From Bradymonadales bacterium (GTDB taxonomy: Bacteria; Myxococcota_A; Bradymonadia; JAFGEP01): 64,000 bases of DNA. Shown here one piece after another: positions 36,632-45,262 of this stretch; position 1 is the stretch's first letter, and each line of letters begins with the position of its first letter. The notes beneath the pieces were generated by a model. It did no database searches, was not told the origin of the DNA, and saw nothing but the letters and a program-made list of their open reading frames with translations. The translations under genes and the position numbers were made by a program. The stretch lies in the NCBI GenBank assembly GCA_016931535.1, contig JAFGEP010000086.1:62001-126000 (forward strand), given 5' to 3'.

Positions 36632-37945
36632 TCAGGCCAGGTAGGGATGACCCCCTTCCTTGGCCCACAGCTCCTTCATCCGGCCCCACAGGTCGCACGC
36701 CGCACCTCGCGCCTCGGCCAGGATAGCGGCCGCATCGACCTGGGTAAAGAGGCGGTCCTTGATCCGCCACTGGCCGTCCACCATGACCGACTGCACGCAC
36801 TGCTTCCCCATGCCGTACACCAGGTGGCCCAAGAAGTTCTGATCGGTCAGCTCCGTGGGGGACTGGTAGTCGAGCACCACCAGGTCGGCCGGCGCTCCTT
36901 CCGCCAGGGAGCCGTAGCTCAGACCACTGAGCTGGGAGGCCAGCCGGTAGTTGTTCTGCAGCATGGTCACCAGGGAGCCCATCGGGTCGGCCCCCTTGGC
37001 GGCACAGGCGGTGAAATAGGCGAACTTCATCTCGGTCCACAGGTCGGCGTCCATGCCGTCGGTGCCCAGACAACCGATGGGAACATAGCGATCCAGGCTT
37101 CTCGTCCCCACCGCGTTGTTGGCATTGGAGCGCGGGTTGTAGGCCAGCCAGGCCTTGCGCTCCACCAGCAGATCGAACTCCTCGTCGGTCAGGTGAACGC
37201 CATGAGCGAACAGGCTGCCGGGACCGAGGAGGCCCGCTCGATCGAACCGCTCTACCGGCGACGCGCCATACCGCTCCACCGAGACCAGGCGATCGGCCGG
37301 ATCCTCCAGCAGGTGAACGTGGATCCGGCCGCCGGCGCCGAATACCGCCAGCGTGTCGTCGTGCATGGTGAAGCTGGCGTGGCCGCCGGCAAATGGCCAG
37401 GACCAATCCTCGATCCCCTCGAAGGTGGCGTTTTCCTCGATCCCCTCCTGGCAGATGTCCGGGCCGTCCCGATCGCTGACCTCGTAGGCCAGGCAGGAGC
37501 GGACCCCCAGCGAATGGAGCGCCTCGGCGATGGTGCCCAGAGAGCCCGTAATGGCCAGCGGAGAGGCGTGGTGGTCCACCACGAAGGTGCTGCCGCACAG
37601 CAGGGCGTCCAGACCGCCGGCCAGCGCCGAGTAGCGAATCGACCCCTCCTCCAGGCAGCGGTCGAGCACCCACCAGACCAGCTGGAGCACCTGGGTAAAG
37701 TTCTTCGGGGCCCGGGGCGGAGCCGGCATTCCGCGGGCCAGCGCCGAGTAGAGGTGGTGGTGCCCCACCACCCAGCCAGGCATGACCAGCCGACCTTCCA
37801 GGTCGATCACCTCGGCCCCGGAGGGCGAGATCGATGCCCCTCTCCGGGCGATCTGGCCCTGCTCGATCAACAGGTCACCGGTGGTCAGGCCGAAGGGAAG
37901 CCAGTCAACGATTCGTGCGTTTTTCAGTAACATGGCGTGGTTCAC
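36632..37945 (-). CDS. ssnA: SsnA-type amidohydrolase (aminohydrolase)
   Basis: Metal-dependent hydrolase of 437 residues of the chlorohydrolase/guanine-deaminase-like superfamily. Metal-binding H-H-H-L-Y-S-A-L-A-R-G at 62-72 (usable H-x-H), IHVHLLED near 208, HGVHLTDEEF near 245 and NPRSNANN, in a TIM-barrel layout with a flanking N-terminal beta unit (LLKNARIVDW...DLEGRLVMPG). Similarity is closest to SsnA proteins in purine clusters, where they are proposed to open or deaminate a heterocyclic intermediate. The start codon is GTG 37945, overlapping the upstream stop as GTGA and preceded by GAGGAACC; an internal ATG 37933 also exists. Translationally coupled to the PLP enzyme. Confidence 0.92.
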   Translation of the reverse strand: MNHAMLLKNARIVDWLPFGLTTGDLLIEQGQIARRGASISPSGAEVIDLEGRLVMPGWVVGHHHLYSALARGMPAPPRAPKNFTQVLQLVWWVLDRCLEEGSIRYSALAGGLDALLCGSTFVVDHHASPLAITGSLGTIAEALHSLGVRSCLAYEVSDRDGPDICQEGIEENATFEGIEDWSWPFAGGHASFTMHDDTLAVFGAGGRIHVHLLEDPADRLVSVERYGASPVERFDRAGLLGPGSLFAHGVHLTDEEFDLLVERKAWLAYNPRSNANNAVGTRSLDRYVPIGCLGTDGMDADLWTEMKFAYFTACAAKGADPMGSLVTMLQNNYRLASQLSGLSYGSLAEGAPADLVVLDYQSPTELTDQNFLGHLVYGMGKQCVQSVMVDGQWRIKDRLFTQVDAAAILAEARGAACDLWGRMKELWAKEGGHPYLA

Positions 37946-39186
37946 GGTTCCTCACTCAGTGCGGACTCTATGGCGTCCAGGTTGGCTTTCACGTAGGGAG
38001 CCTCACCGGCCACGGCGGTGGCCGAAGCGATATCCTTTAGCCCATTTCCGGTCATGACGGCCACCACCTTGTCGGCAGGCTTGATGATCCCCTGGCGGAC
38101 CGCTTCTCGAACCCCAGCGACGGTGGCCGCCGCCGCCGGCTCCACGAAGACCCCGCTGAGACGGGGCAGAACGCGCATGTCGTGGCGGATCTGGTCGTCG
38201 CTCACGGTCACCAGGGCGCCGTTGGAGCCCTTGACGGCGTTGACCGCCTTGGTCAGGTTGCGGGGCACGCTGACCGCGATGGAGTCGGCGAAGGTTTCGG
38301 CGGCCGTGGGTAACGGCTCACCCCGCCAGGCCCGGTACACCGGCGCCGCCCCTTCCGCCTGGGCCCCCAGCATGCGGGGCATGGAGGGCAGCATCCCGAT
38401 CTCTACCATCTGGCGCAGACCTTTGGCGATTCCCGCGATGGTGCAGCCGTCGCCCACCGAGACCGCCACCCAGTCGATCGGCTGTCGCGCCAGCTGCTCT
38501 CCGATCTCCAGGCCGGTGGTCTTCTTGCCCTCCATCAGGAAGGGGTTGATGGCGCAGTTGCGGTTGTACCATCCGTGCCGCTCGATGGTTTGCTGGCACA
38601 GATCCCAGGTGGTGGAGTAGTCGGCCTCGATCCGAAGCACCTTGGCCCCGTACATGCGGAGTTGGGCCACCTTGGGCGCCGGAGCCCGAGCCGGCACCAT
38701 GATCACCGCCCCAAGCCCGGCGAAGGCGGCCATCCCGGCCAGCGAGGAGGCCGCGTTGCCGGTGCTGGCGCAGGCCACCACCTGCTGGTTGGCCTTTCGC
38801 GCCATCACCACGGCGACCGCCGAGGCCCGATCCTTGGAGGAGGCGGTGGGGCTCAGGGTGTCATCCTTGACATAGAACCGGCCGACCCCCAGATCCTGTG
38901 CCATCCGTTCGCTCTCGTACAGGGGGGACAGCCCGACACGAAGGAAGTGCTCCGGCAGGTCGGGCACGACAGGGAGCATCTCCGCATAGCGCCACATGTT
39001 CGGAGCCCGCCCTTGCAGTACCCGCAGGAAGCTATCTGCAGGCGGCAGGTTGGACAGGTCGTACTCCACGTCCAGTATGCCGGTCAGACCACATCGGGTG
39101 CAGGTCATCAAGGTTCCGTCCGGAGGGTACTCGGCCGAGCACTTGACGCAGACCAGTCGTCTGCAGCGTGGGCTCAGTTGGATCAT
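37942..39186 (-). CDS. Threonine-synthase-like PLP enzyme with zinc ribbon
   Basis: Fold-type II PLP enzyme of 414 residues. An N-terminal C-X2-C...C-X2-C ribbon (Cys13, 16, 29, 32) precedes the catalytic domain with the PLP lysine in S-S-K-D-R-A-S (Lys118), ACASTGNAASSLAG for phosphate binding, SVGDGCTIAGIAKG and a C-terminal VAVMTGNGLKD. This matches the threonine-synthase (ThrC) group with zinc ribbon, but the context is a purine/heterocycle block, not threonine synthesis: it lies between an XdhD-type hydroxylase and ssnA, and its stop overlaps ssnA (GTGA). In known clusters the fold-type II enzyme is YgeX (diaminopropionate ammonia-lyase). It may do a related elimination here; a plain threonine synthase cannot be excluded. 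Start ATG 39186 with GAGGTG upstream. Confidence 0.85.
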   Translation of the reverse strand: MIQLSPRCRRLVCVKCSAEYPPDGTLMTCTRCGLTGILDVEYDLSNLPPADSFLRVLQGRAPNMWRYAEMLPVVPDLPEHFLRVGLSPLYESERMAQDLGVGRFYVKDDTLSPTASSKDRASAVAVVMARKANQQVVACASTGNAASSLAGMAAFAGLGAVIMVPARAPAPKVAQLRMYGAKVLRIEADYSTTWDLCQQTIERHGWYNRNCAINPFLMEGKKTTGLEIGEQLARQPIDWVAVSVGDGCTIAGIAKGLRQMVEIGMLPSMPRMLGAQAEGAAPVYRAWRGEPLPTAAETFADSIAVSVPRNLTKAVNAVKGSNGALVTVSDDQIRHDMRVLPRLSGVFVEPAAAATVAGVREAVRQGIIKPADKVVAVMTGNGLKDIASATAVAGEAPYVKANLDAIESALSEEP

Positions 39187-39246
39187 CGCGTTTCACCTCA
39201 CTGATGGGCCTGAATCAAGCCGATGGCCGCCTTCAGGCCGTCCTGT

Positions 39247-39361
39247 TGCCCGCCATGCCCCTGGCTGCCGCCATCGCCCTCATCGGCAGCCGAGGCCATC
39301 ATCCCGTTCTTCTACCGGCCAGGGCCCTGGCTGCCGCGCTGTCTCTCATCGGCAGCCGGTT
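39247..39361. repeat. Duplicated 3' end of the XdhD-type gene
   Basis: The last coding segment (39325-39361, on the minus strand RLPMRDSAAARALAG) is echoed 76 bp downstream of it at about 39249-39289 (RLPMRAMAAARGMAG), about 85% identical over 40 nt. The second copy lies after the stop, in the 112-bp gap before the PLP gene. It looks like a small tandem duplication of the gene end. Confidence 0.5.
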
Positions 39362-41902
39362 GCGGCGAATGCCGTCGTAGCGAACCAGCGCGCCCGCGAC
39401 CGCCGATGCAACCGGTACCAGCGGCAGCTCGCCGATCCCCTTGGAACCGTAAGCCGAGTTCTTCTCCGCACTCTCGACCAGCCTGACCTCGATGGGCGGC
39501 AGATTGGGCGCCCGGATCAACCCCAGGCCACGGAAGGTGTCATTGACCGGCACCCCCCGCTCCAGCACCAGCTCCTCGGTCAGCGCCGACCCCAGCCCCA
39601 TGTGCACCCCCCCCTGGATCTGCCCCTCGCAGAGGGTTCGGTTCATGATCCTGCCCACGTCCTGGGCAGCGATGAAGCGCTCCAGCCGGCCCTGTTCGTC
39701 CAGGATGGCCACCTGGGTGGCGAACCCGTAGCTCATGTGGGTGATCGGTTCCCTTTCCGGACCGCCGATGGCGGTGGTGAAGTCGCAGACGTACTCACCG
39801 AAGAACTCCTCCCCGGCCAGGTCGGCCAGGGACGCCCCTTCTGCCAGGCGCCTCTTGATGGCGGCGCAGGCCGAAAACAGGGCGTTGCCCATCAGGACCG
39901 TTCCCCGCGAGGAGGTGGTCATGCCGCAGTCCACCTCCCGCTCGGTGCTGGTCCGGACCGTGACCCGCTCCGGGGGTATCGAGAGCTCCTGGCTGACGAT
40001 CTGCCTGGCTACGGTAAACAGCCCTTGTCCCATCTCGGAGTAGCCCACGAAGACCAGAAGCTCGCCCTCCGGCTCGATCCGGATCTGAACCCGCCCGATG
40101 TCCGGCATGCCGTTGCCCCCGCCCACGTTCTTGATGCCGCAGGCGATCCCGGCAAAACGGGCGTTCTTGTAGTCCTCCCGGACAGCCAGGAGGGTCTCCT
40201 TCAGACCGCAGGAGTGGACCTTCTGGCCGGTGGTCATCCGTTCTCCGTCTTGAAGGGCGTTGAGCCAGCGGATATCCCAGCCGTCGAGGCCAACCTGCTC
40301 CGCCAATCGGTCCAGGATGGCCTCCATGGCGAAGTTGGCCTGGTTGACGCCGAAACCGCGCATGGCGCCGCAGGGGATGTTGTTGGTGTAGACCGTGCGC
40401 GCCTCGACATCCACCGCCTCCACCCGATAGGCGCTGGTGAGATGCCCCAGGGCACGCTCCAGCACCTTGGTCCCCACCGAGGCGTGGGCTCCGGTGTCGC
40501 CGGTTATCTTGGCCTGCACGAAGGTCAGCATCCCGGTGGCGTCACAGCCCGCCGAGATCTGGATGTGGATGGGATGGCGCTTGGGATGCAGCCGGATCGA
40601 CTCTTTCCGCTCCAGCACGATCCGGACCGGCCGGTGACACAGCCGCGCGGCCAACGCCGCGTGCCCCTGCACCGACAGGTCCTCCTTGCCGCCGAACGCA
40701 CCGCCTGCGCTGACCAGGATCACCCGCACCCGGTCCAACGGCTCCCCCAGCAACAAGGCGATCTGGCGCCGATCCTCGAACACCCCCTGGCTCTGGCTGA
40801 AGACCTCCAGCACACCGTGCTCTCCACCCACCGGCCTGGCCAGCGCCGCCTCCACCTCCATGAAGGCGTGCTCGATGAGCTGGGTCTGGAACTCTCCGGA
40901 CTCGATGTGGACCGCGTGCTGTTTCCCCTCCTCCAGGTCGCCCCATCGAAACACCTGGTGGGCCAACAGGTTTCCCTTCGGATGCACCTTGGGGGCATCG
41001 GGCTCGAGTGCACGGCAGCAGTCGAACACCCCCTCCAGCTCCTCGTACTCCACCTGTACCAGCCTGGCTGCCGCCCGAGCCTGGCGGGCGGTTTCCGCGA
41101 GAACCAGGGCCAGAATGCTGCCGGTGTAGAAGGTCGTCTCCCCTTCGGCCACGAAGAGCGGCCAGTCGTCGTAGAGCAGCCCGACGAACCGCTGGCCGGG
41201 GACATCGCGGGCGGTCAGGATCCGGTGTACGCCGGGCTGGTTGGCCGCCGCCAGGGTATCGATCTTCACGATCCTGGCGCGTGGAGCCGGCGAGAACACC
41301 AAGGCTCCCTGCAGCATGTCGGGAAAGGTCATGTCGGAGACGAACGGTCTCTCCCCCAGCGCGAGCTGGACCGCGTCGACCTTGGGGAGACTCCCCCCCA
41401 GGACCGACTCTCCCCGAAGTGGGGGCACCCGCCGATCGGGCCAGTGATCGCGGGCCATCTCGATGGCATCCAGGATCTTCATGTAGCCGGTGCAACGACA
41501 GACGTGCGTCTCGATCGCCCGAGCGATCTCCTCGCGCCTGGCGCGGGGGTTCTCGTCCAACAGGACCTTGGTGCGCATCAACAGCCCAGGGGTGCAAAAA
41601 CCGCACTGGACGGCACCGCTGGCGGCAAAGCTATGGGAAAGGAGCTGTCGAACGACCGGATCCAACCCCTCCAGGGTCCACACCTGGGCGCCTATCGCCT
41701 TGCGCATCCTGATGGCGCAACTCGGTCGCGCCTTGCCATTGACCACCACCGTGCAGGCACCGCACTGCCCTTGCCCCGAGCAACCGTTCTTCACAGAGGT
41801 CAACCGGCAGTGCTCTCGAAGAAACTCCAGCAGATTCCAGTCCAGCTGGTCCGCCTCGACCTCCACCCGTCTCCCGTTGATGGTCAGCTCGCCTGCACCC
41901 AT
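39299..41902 (-). CDS. xdhD: XdhD-type fused [2Fe-2S]/molybdenum hydroxylase (selenium-dependent XDH-like)
   Basis: Protein of 867 residues. N-terminal [2Fe-2S] domains: plant-ferredoxin-like cluster (C41, C47, C50, C62) and helical cluster (CGFC near 98-101, CRC near 134). No FAD domain; the molybdopterin domains follow directly, with G-G-A-F-G-G-K-E-D-L-S-V-Q-G-H-A-A-L, GNALFSACAAIKRR and the C-terminal base motif G-I-G-E-L-P (Glu). This Fe-S/Mo fusion and the VQGHAAL signature fit the selenium-dependent xanthine dehydrogenase / XdhD family (about 850-950 residues), which hydroxylate purines in anaerobes and carry a labile Se ligand instead of encoded selenocysteine. Electrons must leave via a separate partner. 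It heads a minus-strand run to ygeW. Confidence 0.9.
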   Translation of the reverse strand: MGAGELTINGRRVEVEADQLDWNLLEFLREHCRLTSVKNGCSGQGQCGACTVVVNGKARPSCAIRMRKAIGAQVWTLEGLDPVVRQLLSHSFAASGAVQCGFCTPGLLMRTKVLLDENPRARREEIARAIETHVCRCTGYMKILDAIEMARDHWPDRRVPPLRGESVLGGSLPKVDAVQLALGERPFVSDMTFPDMLQGALVFSPAPRARIVKIDTLAAANQPGVHRILTARDVPGQRFVGLLYDDWPLFVAEGETTFYTGSILALVLAETARQARAAARLVQVEYEELEGVFDCCRALEPDAPKVHPKGNLLAHQVFRWGDLEEGKQHAVHIESGEFQTQLIEHAFMEVEAALARPVGGEHGVLEVFSQSQGVFEDRRQIALLLGEPLDRVRVILVSAGGAFGGKEDLSVQGHAALAARLCHRPVRIVLERKESIRLHPKRHPIHIQISAGCDATGMLTFVQAKITGDTGAHASVGTKVLERALGHLTSAYRVEAVDVEARTVYTNNIPCGAMRGFGVNQANFAMEAILDRLAEQVGLDGWDIRWLNALQDGERMTTGQKVHSCGLKETLLAVREDYKNARFAGIACGIKNVGGGNGMPDIGRVQIRIEPEGELLVFVGYSEMGQGLFTVARQIVSQELSIPPERVTVRTSTEREVDCGMTTSSRGTVLMGNALFSACAAIKRRLAEGASLADLAGEEFFGEYVCDFTTAIGGPEREPITHMSYGFATQVAILDEQGRLERFIAAQDVGRIMNRTLCEGQIQGGVHMGLGSALTEELVLERGVPVNDTFRGLGLIRAPNLPPIEVRLVESAEKNSAYGSKGIGELPLVPVASAVAGALVRYDGIRRNRLPMRDSAAARALAGRRTG

Positions 41903-42057
41903 GGTGCATCCCCCTTTTTGTCCCCAGGGGAACTCAAAGGCGCCATATTACCCCCTTCCCCCGGCAACCAGAAGGGGGAGCTGTTGGACCCTCCCCCACT
42001 TGGCGCTCTTGACCTTCCAGTCCACACACCTGATAGTTGGCCGTTGGGTGGAGGTGA

Positions 42058-43308
42058 ATGTCCAGAATGATGCACCGGCGCTGGCCCCTGATCGTCTCTG
42101 TGGCCCCTCTTTTGGCCTTCCTGGCAAATGGGTTGCCACTGCCTTCCACCACCAACCCGGTCGGAATGCCAGGCGCCTTTGCACAGAGCGCCGACCAGAA
42201 CCTGGCGGAAGCTCTGGCAGCCCTCCAGATCGACGGGCGCTGGGTAGGCGGGCGCCACCGACAGCCCCAGTACTCCATCGAGTTCACGGGACCGGTGGCC
42301 AGCATCCTCCCCCTCTCCGACCGCATCCGCCCCCGCACCACCCCACCGGTCACCACCCGGGATCAGACCGTTCCCATTTTCTACCAGGTCATTGCCGTTG
42401 ACGGCCCCATCATCACCCTAAGCCAGCAAGACTCGGACAACCCACCAGTCCACCTCCTGTTCTGGTCCTCCGGCTCGGCCATCATCTGGCAGGCAGGAGA
42501 TCGAGAGGTGGGCTTCGCCAGTCGGGTCGCTCCCATGCCCGAAGACCTGCTGGGAGAGTGGAACTGCCTGGAAGTAAGCCAGGGACACCCCGCTCGGGGA
42601 CGCTACCGCATCGTCATCGGCGAGTCCGCCTTCAGCATCGAGACCGACGGGCGGATCGAGGTCCTTCACCCCATCCCCCTGCAAGACTGCGGGGAGAACG
42701 TGGAGCTGGCGGTCGTTCCCTCCCGTGCCCGGCCCTACTCGGTCATCGTGCATCGGCATTCCCCTCAACTGCTGCTGTGGGAAACCGCCCAGGAAGGTGA
42801 TCCGGATCGCTCCTCCTTTCTCTTCCTGTTCCGCGGAGAACGACCCGCCTGGCTGGAGTCCTACCTCACCAACGCCGATGTGGGTGCCCTGCAGCGGCGC
42901 AGCGCCATGCGCGACGAGGTGACCCAGAATATCCGACGCATCTTCGACGCCTCGGCTCGCTACTTCCAAGAGGGCGGACAGGACGCCGCCGGTCGGACCA
43001 TCCGACACCAGTTCCCTCCCCCCACCCCCAGAACGCCCAGCCAGGTCCCCTGTGTGGCCGTCGAGCCCGATCCGGGGCTCTGGGGCGCCGATACCTGGAT
43101 GGCACTCAACTTTGCCATCTGGGACCCGTTCTACTTCTCCTATCAGTATGACAGCAGCGGACAGGGGAACAGCGCCTCCTTCACCATCTCCGCCTACGGA
43201 GATATCGACTGCGACGGGGTCTATTCCACCTTCACCCAGACCGGCACCGTCACCGAAGATCTGGAGGTCGTCCCCGGCGAGCTGCTGGTCTTGAACCCCG
43301 AGGAGTAG
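42058..43308 (+). CDS. Secreted protein with C-terminal pilin-type head domain
   Basis: Protein of 416 residues. It has a Sec signal (residues 1-42, ending GAFAQS) instead of a prepilin leader. Residues 45-270 are beta-rich with no recognised family (lipocalin-like patterns such as LLGEWNCLEV, RYRIVIGESAFSIETDGR, SVIVHRHSPQLLLWE). The region from about 280 reads like the C-terminal part of deltaproteobacterial type IV pilins: IRRIFDASARYFQE, FPPPTPRTPSQVPC, a Trp-containing ALNFAIWDPFYFSYQYDS, then SFTISAYGDIDCDGVYSTFTQTG. The hydrophobic N-terminal pilin helix is missing. It may cap or bind pili or be a free secreted module. ATG 42058 directly follows GGAGG; ATG 42067 is possible. Confidence 0.7.
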   Translation: MSRMMHRRWPLIVSVAPLLAFLANGLPLPSTTNPVGMPGAFAQSADQNLAEALAALQIDGRWVGGRHRQPQYSIEFTGPVASILPLSDRIRPRTTPPVTTRDQTVPIFYQVIAVDGPIITLSQQDSDNPPVHLLFWSSGSAIIWQAGDREVGFASRVAPMPEDLLGEWNCLEVSQGHPARGRYRIVIGESAFSIETDGRIEVLHPIPLQDCGENVELAVVPSRARPYSVIVHRHSPQLLLWETAQEGDPDRSSFLFLFRGERPAWLESYLTNADVGALQRRSAMRDEVTQNIRRIFDASARYFQEGGQDAAGRTIRHQFPPPTPRTPSQVPCVAVEPDPGLWGADTWMALNFAIWDPFYFSYQYDSSGQGNSASFTISAYGDIDCDGVYSTFTQTGTVTEDLEVVPGELLVLNPEE

Positions 43309-43397
43309 GGCGAGGCTCGAGAGCGCATTGACACCCTCACACCCTGGATCGGACACGGCGGGGTTCCACACCGCCCGATAGCGTCAACCTCATGGAA

Positions 43398-43425
43398 TGA
43401 GCACAGGCTGAGCGGCCTGTGCTCA
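43398..43425. terminator. Bidirectional hairpin terminator between convergent genes
   Basis: TGAGCACAGGC (43398-43408), loop TGAGCG, GCCTGTGCTCA (43415-43425): a perfect 11-bp stem between the convergent pilin-head gene and the minus-strand barrel-like gene. It is followed by the direct repeat CAGTGCTCAGTGCTC. Confidence 0.6.
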
Positions 43426-43479
43426 GTGCTCAGTGCTCTCGGGTTGGGCGATGGAACGCCACGAACCGAATCTTTTGGC

Positions 43480-45087
43480 TCAATCCAGATCCCAGGACAG
43501 ACGAACGAGCAGGTTGTGCTGGAGCTGCAGGTCGGTGGTCACCTGAGGCTGGTACAGCATACTCAGGGTATAGTCGATGGAGGCGAAGGAGGAGAGCCGA
43601 AGGCTGACAGTATTCTGCCAGTCCACGGCGGGCTCCGCGAGATCGGAGAAGTCGGAGAAGACCTCCAGGTCGGTAGTGTAGTGTATGTAACGGAAAAACC
43701 GGAGGATCCCGTTCAGCGTCGCCTCCAGCCCCTCCTGGTAGTAGCTCTCGATCTGATCGTACTCCAGCTCGGCAGAATCCGGATCATCCTGATCGATGTA
43801 GGCGTTTCGGTAGAGGAACTGCCTGAGTCCCGTGCCGATCCGCAGACCGACGGTGGCAAAGGACAGGTGCAGCAGACGGAAGTTCAACCCCAGCCCTTGC
43901 CGCAGGCTCAGGTTGGGTAGCCAATCTCCGATTCGGAACGACTCGCTGGCAGGCACCTGGATCGTTCGGCTGGTCCCGTCGGCCCGCCGGAGCACGACGT
44001 CGATCGGCTCGGAGGTGAGCACCTCGTTGGGAAAGACGGTGGCGATGCCCCCCAGACGCACATAGGCCCCGATCCGGCTGCTCAGGAAGTAGGTGTACAG
44101 GGCATCGAGCCGAACCCGATCCCGCGATTTCTGGAGCGGGAGCATATCGCCCTGCTCGGGATCGATCAGCTGCAGCCCTTCCTCGATCTCCAGGATCATG
44201 ATCAGCTGATGGGGGGCCGAGGGGGTATAGGTCAGGTAGGTGTCGAAGAACAAGCTGCCGGAGATGACCGTCTGGTCGGTCTGGCCGGCCACGTTGGTAC
44301 TGTCGGACAGCGACCCGTTGACTCCCAGCACCAGCCGATGACTCCAGTCCCCTGCGCCGCCGCCCAGACCGAACTCGTCCGGTGATACGACCCCTGCCCC
44401 CAGAAAGGACCCAACCAAGGGATCGGTCACCAGCTTGAAGCGCACCAGCCCTCCCGGCGGCACGTATACCGTCGAGAAATCGGAGCGGGCTCGATAGGTG
44501 GAGCCAGGACGGACGATGCGGTAGAGACCGGGAGGCAGAAGCCAGGTCATCAGCGATTCCCCCTGCAGCGTGTCGGCGCCGTACCCCAGGCCGAACAGGG
44601 AGCGATCCGAGGCTCGGATGATCTCGTAGCTTCCGCGATGAGGGATATTGTCCTCGTCTACCACCTCGACCTGCAGACCGCCCCATTCCGGGGTAACCAC
44701 CGTGGTCTGATGAGCTCTGGCCTGTGCCGGCAGGGCGAGCATCTGCAGTCTGGCACCGCTTCCCACCCTGACGATGTACTCCCCGGGCTCCAGGGGGATC
44801 CGGTGGCCGGTCGGACTGCTGGCCACCACCCGGCCATCGGACATCACCAGTACCTCCGGCTCGTCTCGAGAGGAGGTCATACTGGGAACGAAGATCGCTC
44901 CCAGTCCCGGGGTCACCTCGGTCTCATCCGCACGGAGCTGTTCGATGACGGTGGGGGCGATCCAGTCGTAAAAGGAGTACTCTTCCTCAACCGGTTGTGC
45001 AGAAACCCAGGATCCCCCCAGCCAGCCACCGACCATGGCGACATTGGCCAAAAAAAACGCCAACGTTGCAGTCTTCAGCCTGGACAT
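43480..45087 (-). CDS. Predicted outer-membrane / secreted protein
   Basis: Protein of 535 residues from ATG 45087, fixed by AAAGGAGG six bases upstream (the frame is open farther up without a signal). A signal peptide of about 30 residues ends WVSAQP. The first third has repeated short beta modules that look PEGA/FecR-like (GRVVASSPTGHRIPLEPGEYIVRVGSG, WLLPPGLYRIVRPGS). From about residue 215 there are many alternating strands with aromatic ends (HRLVLGVNGSLSD, SGSLFFDTYLTY, LIMILEIEEGLQL) and the chain ends L-V-R-L-S-W-D-L-D, typical of a barrel. Function unknown. Downstream of, and in the same direction as, the endonuclease-Q gene. Confidence 0.68.
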   Translation of the reverse strand: MSRLKTATLAFFLANVAMVGGWLGGSWVSAQPVEEEYSFYDWIAPTVIEQLRADETEVTPGLGAIFVPSMTSSRDEPEVLVMSDGRVVASSPTGHRIPLEPGEYIVRVGSGARLQMLALPAQARAHQTTVVTPEWGGLQVEVVDEDNIPHRGSYEIIRASDRSLFGLGYGADTLQGESLMTWLLPPGLYRIVRPGSTYRARSDFSTVYVPPGGLVRFKLVTDPLVGSFLGAGVVSPDEFGLGGGAGDWSHRLVLGVNGSLSDSTNVAGQTDQTVISGSLFFDTYLTYTPSAPHQLIMILEIEEGLQLIDPEQGDMLPLQKSRDRVRLDALYTYFLSSRIGAYVRLGGIATVFPNEVLTSEPIDVVLRRADGTSRTIQVPASESFRIGDWLPNLSLRQGLGLNFRLLHLSFATVGLRIGTGLRQFLYRNAYIDQDDPDSAELEYDQIESYYQEGLEATLNGILRFFRYIHYTTDLEVFSDFSDLAEPAVDWQNTVSLRLSSFASIDYTLSMLYQPQVTTDLQLQHNLLVRLSWDLD

Positions 45088-45262
45088 CCTGGCCTCCTTT
45101 CCGCTCTTGCCCTCGCCAGCCGCCGACATCCTGGAGCCAAGGGGAGCAGGACCAAAACACGAGCCTCGCCCCCCCCGACAGGGCTCCTTGGCCATCAAAC
45201 GGCCCGACAGCACATCGAGCAAGCGCCTTTCATTCCGTCGCCCTATCTTGGCAAAAATCGGG

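Noticed and set aside
37942..39186. Ordinary threonine synthase in a threonine operon
   Set aside because: No thrA/thrB is near, and the gene is coupled to ssnA. The catalytic identity is kept open, but the context is not threonine synthesis.
38996..42070. 1024-codon open frame on the plus strand opposite xdhD
   Set aside because: Starts inside the PLP gene on the other strand and lacks any protein-like pattern; it is a shadow of the XdhD-type gene.
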